Shown: piece by piece, positions 1 through 8,664 of the stretch
Position numbering within the stretch: the first letter of the stretch is position 1
Layout: the number at the start of each line of letters is the position of its first letter
Source of the DNA: Progne subis subis
Lineage: Eukaryota; Chordata; Aves; Passeriformes; Hirundinidae
Reading direction: 5' to 3'
Assembly: GCA_022316685.1 (NCBI GenBank)
Contig: JAKJHU010000085.1
Location: forward strand, 186,001 to 250,000
Length of the DNA: 64,000 nucleotides
The notes under the pieces: model-generated
The model's database searches: none
What the model saw: only the letters and a program-made list of their open reading frames with translations
What the model was told of the DNA's origin: nothing
Translations under genes and position numbers: made by a program

Positions 1-183
1 ACCACAACACTCGGGCTGTGAAGGAGCCCGGAGCCAGGGGCTCGGACGCAGCACGAGGAAATGCACAGGGGGCTGTGGGGATGCGACCCCGGGTCAGTGA
101 CACCCCCCCAGCACTGAGCTCCCCGGCAGCCCGAGCACCCGACCCCGGAACGCCACCAGTGCCAGCCTGGACAGAGTACTTTC

Positions 184-222
184 CTTCTGCTCCCAGAGCG
201 CCAGGCGCGAGGAGATGGCCAT
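184..222 (-). CDS. MYO18B: MYO18B first coding exon (N-terminal 13 residues, partial gene)
   Basis: The minus strand reads GCCGCCGCCATGGCC at the start, a strong initiation context. The 13 codons encode MAISSRLALWEQK, identical to the N-terminus of human MYO18B as I recall it. MYO18B is an unconventional myosin of striated muscle sarcomeres, and it lies directly downstream of GRK3 in the same orientation in human, so synteny agrees. After the last Lys codon the reading frame no longer resembles the family, so the exon should end there. The expected donor reads AAG|GAAAGT, with GA where GT is expected. An alternative GT lies 4 nt further on. The rest of the gene is outside the window. Confidence 0.75.
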
Positions 223-245
223 GGCGGCGGCGAGGCAGGACGGCG
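223..245 (-). other. MYO18B: MYO18B 5'UTR part of exon 2, with acceptor
   Basis: Upstream of the ATG the minus strand shows a branch-like CTAAC at 298-294, a pyrimidine-rich tract and the acceptor TCTCCGCACAG|CGCCG at 246/245. This places 23 nt of 5'UTR in the same exon as the start codon. Confidence 0.55.
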
Positions 246-1136
246 CTGTGCGGAGACACGCGGGGACACGCCGGGCAGAGAGAGAGGAGAGTGTTAGCCA
301 GAGGCTGCTGCTGGCCCCAGGGCTGTGCCAGGACCGGCAGCACCGTGACCTTGCCGGGCGTTGCCCACCTGAGCTGGCCGCGCCAAGGGGTGGCAGCGCT
401 GGGGAGGGCGAGGCCACCAGCAGCGAACCAGGGCAGCGCGGGGAGGTGGCGGCGCAGAGGGCTGGTGGCACGGGTGTGACGGCGGGACCCCACGGCCCCA
501 GGCTGGGTGGCAGCAGGAGCCCGTCCGTGCCCCACTTGGGGCTGACCCCGGCTTCACCTGTCGGGATCATTCATGCACCGAGCGCGTCGGGGCTCGCCCG
601 GCGCTGCCGTGCCTCTCCGGCAGCCGCATCTCCTTGTACAGTAAAGGGCAGGAGCGGCCAGGAGCGGGCCGGGAATGTCACTCGCCTTCCCGGGAGGCTG
701 CCCCGAGCGCCACGTGCCCTCAGGGACCGGCGCTGCCCCCGCGCTGACCCCCCACAGCCATGGGGGAGAACCGGCCCCGATGGCACCGCGGAGCCCGGAG
801 GTGGCGAGCGGCAGGGCATTGTCATCCCCCGGCCGGACAGAGACCCTCCGCACACGGGGAAACTGAGGCACGGAGGGGACGTGCCTTGACCAAGCACCCA
901 GGGTAGCTCCAGCTGGGACCACCATCCCCAGCACCGCGCTCCCTCCGCTGCCACCCTGGGCCGTGCCACGAGCCGAGGCCATCGAGGGGTCCCCTCCCTG
1001 CACAGGGCAGGGAGCAGCGGCCCCGTCCCCATCCGCGCTCCCGTCGCTGCCCTGCCGCGCTCCTTCCCGCAGCGCAGCCCCGCGTCTGGAAGCCGCCCCC
1101 GGAGCCGGGGCTGCCGCTATCGCCATCCGTTCCCAA

Positions 1137-1146
1137 CTAAAAATAG
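1137..1146. promoter_or_regulatory. Consensus MEF2 site CTAAAAATAG
   Basis: The 10 bp match the palindromic-type MEF2 consensus CTA(A/T)4TAG exactly. The site lies about 915 bp upstream of the MYO18B ATG, within its putative first intron. Sequence match only. Confidence 0.45.
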
Positions 1147-1236
1147 CCCTCCCGGCCGAGGGGCCGCCTGCCCGGAGCACCCACAGAGCCCGGCCGGACC
1201 CCGACCCCCACCCCGGGGCCCCCCAGGAGCCCGTAC

Positions 1237-1370
1237 CTGGCGGCTGCTGGGCGCTGATGTCCCGCACCGGCCCCGGGCTCCGCGGGACCCCGGCGAGCCG
1301 AGAGCGGCGGCGGCAGCGCGGGGAGCGCCGAGAGGGTCAGCACCCGCCTCCCCCCGCCCCCGCCGCGGTG
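1237..1370 (-). other. MYO18B: Probable non-coding first exon of MYO18B
   Basis: The minus strand has a consensus donor CGCCAG|GTACGG at 1237/1236 inside GC-rich sequence, about 30 bp or more downstream of the TATA-like GTATTTTTAG at 1405-1396. Splicing to the acceptor at 245 would join a short 5'UTR exon to the exon with the ATG. The upper boundary (about 1370) is a guess from TATA spacing. Confidence 0.4.
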
Positions 1371-1560
1371 GCAGCTGAGGTGACACATGTCACTGCTAAA
1401 AATACCCGCGGCGGTGGCACCAGGGCCTCGGCTGGGGAGAGGCGGCGGCAGCGCGGGGCCCTCCTGGTCCTCGGCCCCTGCGCCGGCTGGCACACGTGTG
1501 TCACCCGTGCCCTCCCCGGCACACGTGTGTCACCCGTGCCCTCCCTGGCACGCTGGTTGC
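1371..1560 (-). promoter_or_regulatory. MYO18B: Candidate MYO18B promoter with MEF2/TATA-like and E-box motifs
   Basis: CTAAAAATAC at 1396-1405 is close to the MEF2 site and, read on the minus strand, is also a TATA-like element. E-boxes are present at 1372-1377 (CAGCTG), 1384-1389 (CACATG), 1493-1498 and 1522-1527 (both CACGTG). GTGACA and TGTCAC form an inverted repeat around the CACATG. The mix suits a muscle gene, but the activity is inferred only. Confidence 0.4.
1489..1553. repeat. 29-bp tandem duplication carrying CACGTG
   Basis: The unit starting ggcacacgtgtgtcacccg occurs twice in full, 29 bp apart, plus a short partial third copy. Each full copy carries a CACGTG E-box, so the duplication doubles a possible factor-binding site in the presumed MYO18B promoter. 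Confidence 0.75.
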
Positions 1561-2434
1561 GCACACCTCTGCACCCCAAAGAATTGGGGGAACCGCTCCG
1601 GTTGGGTGTGAGCCCCCCCAGAGCACCCTGGCGCTGCCCGAGGGGGAGCACCCTGGGCTGGGAGCCCAGCACGGGGCTCCCCAGAGTACCCCAGATCCCC
1701 CCGCCAGCCCCGAGATGGGGCCGAGCTGGAGGAGGACCCAAAGCAGAGCTCAAAATAACCCCTGGCACCAACAGCAGCATGGTCAGCACCTGGCAGGGGC
1801 AGGTGGGAGGGGAGCGGCAGAGCGGACACGTGGTGACCACATGGGGAAAAGGGTGACCCCACGGCGCCCAGCAGGACCTGTGTGACACGTGGCCCAGCAC
1901 CCAAGAGCCAGGCAGGGTGCAGGTCACCAGCTCAGGCCAAGTCCAGCTGCAGAGGTGCAATGTCCCCACCTCAGCCACTCCACGTGTGACCCAAAAGCTC
2001 CACGGCCACGCCCAGGGCATTGCCACCCACAGCCAGAACGGCTCCGGTAGTAAGGAAACAGGATTGTCTGGAGTCACCTGGCAGGAAACTCAGGGTTGGC
2101 TGAGCATCTCAGCAACCCCAATCCCAGCTGGGGGAACACATGCTTTCCATAACTCTTCCCAGGTGACACTGCAGCCACGGGAGAGCCCGGCCACTGTGGG
2201 TGGAAAGCCACCCTCGGTCACCTATCACACACCTCCCAGCCCCTCCCGGCGCCGCCAGCACCGTCTCACCCGCAGGACACAGGCAGTGCATCCCTTGGAA
2301 AAACCAGGACAAACCCAGGGCTGGGGGAATGGACTTACCTGCCATGGGGCAGCGAGGTGTGGGGTGCATCCAGCGGTGCCCTCACGGCCGGCACGGGAAG
2401 GGACGGGCGACACGGAAAGAACGAGACGCCAGCG
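1561..2434. other. Intergenic gap between MYO18B promoter and GRK3 3' end
   Basis: About 0.9 kb of moderately GC-rich sequence without a recognisable gene, repeat family or RNA gene. Open frames here are chance products of the base composition. Confidence 0.5.
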
Positions 2435-2452
2435 CACACGCAAAGGACGGTT

Positions 2453-2458
2453 TTTATT
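2453..2458 (-). terminator. Candidate distal poly(A) signal of GRK3 (AATAAA)
   Basis: On the minus strand the sequence reads CCAATAAAAACC, and 10-40 nt further lies a GU-rich stretch (GCGTGTGCGC, then GTTCTTTCCGTGTC). Hexamer, spacing and downstream element together make a strong cleavage site, with the cut expected near 2435. Confidence 0.5.
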
Positions 2459-4736
2459 GGGGTCTGGTCGTAGGAGAGCAGTTGTACTGACCAACACACA
2501 GAAGCAGCTTAGCTGTGCCAAAATAATCCGTTAAAAAAATACTGGCGGCAAGAACCGAGTGTGGCACACCCGCCACGACGGGGCTGTAAACTCCGGGACA
2601 GTCCGTGAGGAGCGAGGCCACAGCTCACAGGCACCGGGACCCTCCTCCCCACAATAAATATGGAAAGAGCCAAGTACATAAAACAAGGAATGATCTCATC
2701 GATACAATATCTAGTTATTTACAGATCCTGGCTTTGCTTACCATTAATTACACATTTTGGACAGGTTCTCTTTCGATCGTCTCCTTCATCGCGAGTAGCT
2801 GTTCGTGTGAATCTGCTCCTTTTTTTGTTTTAAAGGACCTCGTGAGGCACTGGAAGTGCTCACAAACCCCCTTCTCCGAGGATGCTCCTGCTTTATTCTG
2901 TTTTTCACGCACTTTTTTTTCGTGCCATCTCACCCACTGCCTGCTCTCTCCGTTTCCCTGTGGAGAAGATGCCTGCTACCAACAGGAAATCCTCTTCCCA
3001 GCCCATCTCCTTTTCCAGCCTGGAAAACACAGTGTGTCACGCAAACCCAGACCAACCTGGCCCTGGACAAAGCCACCTTCCTGCAGCTGTCCCCAGGTTC
3101 TCTGCCAAATCCGTGCCTGGACACACCCCGGGCCAGCAGCAGCAGTCTCATCACTGTCCCCAGCACGGCACCTTTCTGGGGGTGACACTAAGGAGCCGCA
3201 ATGCCACCGGCACAGTCTCACCCACCACCAGCTCCCCCCTCCCTCCAGGAACACCTTGGGCTACAGCTCACCCCAAAATCCAATGGGATCAGAGAGGGAA
3301 AAGGGAAAGAAGGCAGAGACTGCTCCCGGGGAGCACAGCAGGGATCCCTCCCTGCCCCAGGCAGCCCCTCCAGCAAGGAGAGAACTTCTGCAGCAGGAAA
3401 ATGCCACGTTTCAGCCCAGAAATGCCACGGGGATCAGGTCTGACCAGCACAGACCCCCAGGCCCATCACTGTGGAAACTGAGAGCACACAATGTTATACC
3501 TCAGGTATTCCTCAAACTGCACGGGCCGTGCTCACGACTGCAATTATTTTTAGGAACTGAGCGACCAGCTAAACTTCGGGCTATTTCTGTACCTCACTGG
3601 GGATGGAGGTGCTGGGGCTGGCTCTGCAGATGTGCCCAGATGTGCCCAGCAGAGGCAGCTCCAGGACCCACAGGGGTTCCTGCCTGGGTGTCACCCACCC
3701 CACGCAGCCGAGGGACAGTCCCTGCAGGGCCCCGGGGTGGCCGCTCTCCTCCTGGGATGTGACACCCAGCAGGGCCCTGCCCTGGCTCCGGGATCTGCTA
3801 CATCAGGCACAGGATCCTGGTTTTGAGGATCAGGTGATCCCCCTCACGCACCAAACCCATCTCCAGTGAGGACATTTTGGGTCCTGCAGCCCAGCCCCGT
3901 GCCCGGCGCTCCAGGCTCTGCAATTCCCCGATGGCTGAACTGGATCAAACACCACGCTGACTCCTTGCCCCAATTTAGGTCATTAACTCTCTTTTAACTC
4001 ATCTCAGACTCCCGTGAATAAACACTTGCTCTGGGAATGCTGAGGGATAAAGGAGAAATTTGGAAATATCCCATCGAGGGGTGGATTTGCAGGAGTTTTC
4101 CAGGTGTTTCTGCCTCCAGGAGCCACCTGAGATGGTCCTGACAGAGCCTGGAGTCCCTGTGCTGCGAGAGAAGGGCTGCACAGCCTCAGGGAGTCTATTT
4201 GTCATGAAAAACAGAATAAAGCTGGCTGATCCTGCTTGAAAGGAGCTGCCGCTTCCACACATACATGGAGCAGAAATTCTGTGGAATGTCAGAAGTTGGA
4301 GAAACATGTATTTAATAAATAATATAAAATGTTTTTTTTTCTGTTAAAATAGAATTCTCGGGTTTATACCTACAGAGCATAGCAACCTTTACATAAACAA
4401 AATAAAGCTGAGTCTGTGATGATTAGTTTAACACAAAATAAAAATACAATTTAACAATAGTATTAAAACAGCCAATGTTCCATCCACACAATATGTACAC
4501 CATGGAATAGAAACCAACAGGAAACAAAAGTAGATTATCTTGAAACTCCTCAGACATTTGGATATACATACTTTCTCTGTATATTTTAGATATTTTCCTT
4601 TTTTTTTATCTTTACAATATTAAAATTAATACTATGCTTTGTCAAAATACGCTTTTCAGATTTCTTTTTTTTTTTCTTTTTCCTTTAATTTGCGGAACCG
4701 ACTCATTCCTTATATTAACCAACACAACTAGAATTA

Positions 4737-4742
4737 TTTATT
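4737..4742 (-). terminator. Candidate proximal poly(A) signal of GRK3 (AATAAA)
   Basis: Minus-strand AATAAA is followed within about 20 nt by TTGTGTTGGTT, a GU-rich element. Use of this site would give a 3'UTR of about 3.8 kb instead of 6 kb. The choice between the two sites is not visible in the sequence. Confidence 0.4.
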
Positions 4743-4935
4743 GTCTACTGTACACTTCCAACAGTCCTTCCCTCTGGGGATATTTCGGGTGCAAACACCT
4801 CAGAGGCGCAGGAGCCGTGTCACTGCCACGTGCTGGGAGGTGACACCGCCGTGCCAACGGCTGCGGGACACGGGTATGGACACGGAATCAAGGGACCTGG
4901 TCCTAAAGCTGACCATCTACCAGGGGAAGAGCGAC

Positions 4936-4972
4936 TCAGAGCTCCAGGGATTTTCAGAGCTCCAGGGATTTC
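4936..4972. repeat. 18-bp tandem duplication
   Basis: cagagctccagggatttt is followed immediately by cagagctccagggattt. It lies in the presumed GRK3 3'UTR. Confidence 0.8.
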
Positions 4973-5283
4973 ACTCCTCGTGGGCTGATTCACTGCAAAC
5001 CCGAGGAATGACGATGCCCCAGCGCCGGGGCTGGTCCTGCTCAGGGGACACCAACCCCCGAGAGCCCCCCTGGGCACCAGCAGCGGCCACTGTGGGCAGG
5101 GTCACAACCCAAACAAGGCTTTTTTAGCACAAACCAGTGCTCCCAGCACCTCCACGCTGGGCTGCAGACACCTGATTTATCTCAAAGCCAGACCAAACTT
5201 GGCAGTTCAATTTCTGGGTTTTCCCCCCTTGATAGAAGTGGGAGAGGAAAATCTTCCACTGGGTTTCTAAAGGGGAGGTGCTG

Positions 5284-5375
5284 AATCGCAGAATCTGGAA
5301 CATCCTGAGCTGGAAGGGACCCACGAGGATCATCAAGAGTCCAACTCCTGGTCCTGCTCAGGGCAGCCCCAAGAA
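5284..5375 (-). mobile_element. CR1 LINE 3' fragment
   Basis: The order cgcagaatctggaacatcct, ctggaagggacccacgagga and tcatcaagagtccaactcct is the reverse of a CR1 3' end. It is short and 5'-truncated and lies in the GRK3 3'UTR. Confidence 0.7.
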
Positions 5376-6620
5376 ATTAAGGAAAACTCGAAATGTGACT
5401 AAGCCAAGGTCTATCCCCAGAGCTGCTCCCTCCCTACCTGCCAGGCTTCCTTTCCCAGACACACTTCCAGCTATTATTAGCCTGCTCCAAGATTTTTTGA
5501 AGCCTGCTGGGGGGTGGGGGAACATACCAGGAATGCCAATCCCAGCTGGATCCACTCCAGCATTACTCCAGCTTCTCTCACAGCAGCACTTGGGGAAGAA
5601 CCCGTGAGACAGCAGCCGAAGTTCTGCTGGACCAGGGACAAGAACACAAAAAGCTCAAACACAACTAAAAGGAAGAAGATTTACACTTGGAGAAGCCAAT
5701 GGCCAACACTTGGATGAAGGATTGGGGGGAAAAAAAAAAAAAAAAGCACATAAAACACCCCACAGTAAATGTTCCTTTAACATTTCATGAATTTGCAAAA
5801 TAACTAGCAAATAAAGGAGGGATCCTAAGCACACAGCCAAAGATCCTCCTGCAAATTAACACCACCAGAAATCTTTGTCCAAAACAGAAACTTCAGAGAC
5901 TCTGGTTCCTACACCAAGGAAGGAGCAGCCTGGGGCAGTATCCAGGAGTTTTTGGTTTGGAGGATGCAATTCCAGCTCTCCCTCCACACCAGCACATCCA
6001 GTCACTTCCACACAGAGCCCCATTTCTTACTGGGATCCCACCCTCATTCAGGAGTTTGTCACTGTGATAACCTCTCCTCCCCCGGCTGCATGGTTAGATA
6101 CAAGTCACAAAAATAAAGCTATTTTCAACTGTCGATAAATCAGCTGGCTAAAGAAATCCAAATCCTTTCCTGCCCCTCCCATCGGAGGCTGGATGGGGCA
6201 GCAAGGAGCACGAGAATGAGGATATTCCAGGGCCATCCCAACTCCCATCACGTCCCAGAATAAATGTATTTCCCTAAGTCAGTGTACAGCCTTCATTTCA
6301 TATAGAATCTCTGGGTTTGAGGCACAATTTCCCAGCTGATGACCTGCTCCTCCCTCCGTGACATCGGCACCGGAATCCGCTGGCAGGGAGCGAGAGTGAA
6401 ATCCAGCCACGGAAAATAACTGGAGGAGAAGAAGGGAACTGAGCAGGGACTAAGAAAGTAAAAACAAGTTACACAAGAACTGTCAGAAGGTTTTGACACC
6501 ATCTGAGGGCTTTTTTCTAAATCAAGGAGGAAAATACGAGCATTGCATGGTATTGTAGGGAAAGCTGAACCACAGCCAGGATGAGACATTTTTTATCCCA
6601 AACACTTTTTAAATACCACA

Positions 6621-6735
6621 CACAGAATCATGGAATCATTTTAGGTTGGAAAACACCTCCAAGATCAAGTCCAACAACTGACCAATCACCTCTGACACTA
6701 CTCCTTACAGAGGAGCTGAGATGCTCAACAGGAAT
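6621..6735 (-). mobile_element. CR1 LINE 3' fragment
   Basis: cacagaatcatggaatcatt, ttaggttggaaaacacctcc and aagatcaagtccaac match the inverted CR1 3' terminus. It lies in the presumed GRK3 3'UTR. Confidence 0.75.
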
Positions 6736-8502
6736 AACAAGAGAGTCTGGTATTGTTTACGCAGAATAATTTGGAAAATAAACGTGGGAGAAAAAAAAAA
6801 AAAAAATCATTGAAAGAAGCCACTTTCTCAGGGGGTATTTTCCAGAACGCACTTTCCCTTTGGTGCAGCCCCAGGTGGTCAGCCAGGGTTTGCACAAGCT
6901 GTGCAGCAAACGCAGCCCCCGTGCAGAAGCAAACAGAGCCACTTGTACTACTCCTCTCCAAGGAACTCCGCGGTGATCTGACAGCCACACACGCTCGACA
7001 AACCACGCACAAATTCCGCTCCCACTCACACAGGCACAACTCCGCTGTCTTCAGGGACTGTGAGAGTTGTACCTCTGTGGCTGGGAAGAAAAATCTTCTC
7101 TAAGCTGTTCACTGAATTGGAAAAACAGCTTAAGTTCAGCCCTGACCTCTCTCTTACAAAACACCGCAACACTCAAGGCAAGGCCCAGCTTAAAGCTGTG
7201 GGACAGCTCAGGATTAGATCTTTCCTTCAGCATCACTTTCCACCCAACACGCCTGATGTCTCAAGGTAGAATTAACATAAACCTGACGTTTGATCAGGCT
7301 CATCCTGCCAGTTCCACGCTCAGTTTTCTCACACTGGTCTCACTGTGGGCAGTTTGAACGCTTCAGGACAGAAAATGAGAGATCCTTTCCCCAGCCGAGC
7401 TGTGATATGTGCATGAACCTCCTGGGCCGGGCTCCAGGGGGAACTGGGGATTTCTGGGGATTTCTAAACTATGGGAACACACCTGTGTACAGCAGAGGAG
7501 GATCCCGAGTCCCAGGACTGAGGAGCGATCCGGGATACGTACCGAGGTACCCACGCACACCTGGAACCCAGCACACGCTCTAGAATGCACTGGATTTGAA
7601 TAATTTCTATTTTTTTTTTTTAATTTTTTAAAAAGTGCAGTTGACCTGAAATGGAAAAGAACTGTCTTTTATGTTCACTGTAAACTTGTCAAAAGGAATC
7701 TGCTCTTTTAAAAACTGTGCTAAAATAGTCAATTTATACAACAGAGCACTAGATGAAGCTACCATAAATTCCTCTTCACCAATTATTACTCTATTGTGTC
7801 AGTTATAGTACTGCATATACGTAGAAGAAGCAAAATGGTGGTAGCTACTATTAGTGAGTACAACAAACCCCAGGGAATAATTCGAGTTCAACGCTCCCAC
7901 GAAGTAGCAATAACATTTAAACCACAGGACAGTTAGAATTCAGTACTTTGAAGTGCATCGGAGTCACGCTGTTGATCATCAGCAGTATGGAGCAAGGTTA
8001 TCGAGAGAGTTCAGCAGTAAAATGGTCGGGAAGGACACGGCAACACGACAGAGCGAGGGGCACCCACCACCACGGCCGGGCGGCGGCTCCGGCTCCGTCG
8101 GTGTCACCGCGGGAGCGTCACCCGGCCAGCAGCACCCGCGCCGCCCCCGAGCGAGGGCGCGGCACGGGGAAAAGCCTCTTCCTTCCATCAGTAGTTCCAG
8201 AGGGACGGAGCTGGGCCTGGGCCCCGCCGGGGATGGGGACGCGTGGGAGCAAGGAGCAGGCCTCTCCGCTCGGTGACCTCCAGCGCTGCCGGAGGGCAGG
8301 GTCCGACCCCGCCAACCCTTCCAGTCCGCACAGCCTCCGGAGACAGAGTCCTGACGCGATCCCACGCTGTAAACATCGAATTCCTCCTCGTCCGAGCGCA
8401 TCCCGCGTCCAGGACTGCACAAAGTCATTCGTTCACAAGGATTCTGGGACACTCTGCAGGTTCACCAAGCAGCTCTCCCTGTGGGAGCGTGGTCGGTGTC
8501 TC

Positions 8503-8664
8503 CTACAGCCCATTGCTGTTCCTGTGGCTGAGCGGGGGCTTCGAGAGCTCTACGACCGTGGAGCGGGATTTATTGAGGAACTTTGGAGCCCGGCGCAGCA
8601 ACCTCTGGGCCTCGGTGAAAGCCTCTGTCAGCTCTTTTTTCCACTGAACAAACTCGGGGTCGCT
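8503..8664 (-). CDS. GRK3: GRK3 coding exon 21, C-terminus and stop (residues 636-688)
   Basis: The acceptor is CTCTTGCAG|AGCGAC. It encodes [40 protein letters not shown] and [13 protein letters not shown], then TAG at 8505-8503. WKKEL is in the C-terminal helix of the PH domain that contacts Gbeta-gamma. The end HRNSNGL matches human GRK3, whereas the stretch VVELSKPPL resembles GRK2 (VVELSKVPL). Confidence 0.96.
   Translation of the reverse strand, partial: SDPEFVQWKKELTEAFTEAQRLLRRAPKFLNKSRSTVVELSKPPLSHRNSNGL

Larger units (their letters stand above)
2435..8502 (-). other. GRK3: Probable GRK3 3' untranslated region
   Basis: The 6 kb below the stop contains no splice-linked coding sequence and leads to candidate poly(A) signals at 4737-4742 and 2453-2458. 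The stretches at 4290-4760 and 7600-7960 are AT-rich and non-repetitive, as expected for a regulated UTR. Short CR1 fragments sit at about 5284-5375 and 6621-6735. Two Pumilio-type TGTANATA motifs read on the minus strand at 4499-4492 and 2723-2716. The true end cannot be fixed without transcript data. Confidence 0.5.

Noticed and set aside
1237..1267. In-frame upstream extension of MYO18B through the putative first exon (GTGCGGGAC...)
   Set aside because: The frame is open when spliced to the ATG exon, but it starts with GTG and has no ATG. The ATG at 222 has a strong context and matches the known N-terminus.
18..1900. Many long overlapping open frames at the GC-rich start of the window
   Set aside because: High G+C removes stop codons. 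Only the short MAISSRLALWEQK segment resembles a known protein, and it has a start context and acceptor to match.
8569..8574. AATAAA on the sense strand inside GRK3 exon 21
   Set aside because: It is part of the codons for Asn-Lys (LNK) before the stop. Use would destroy the reading frame, and a conserved coding explanation exists.
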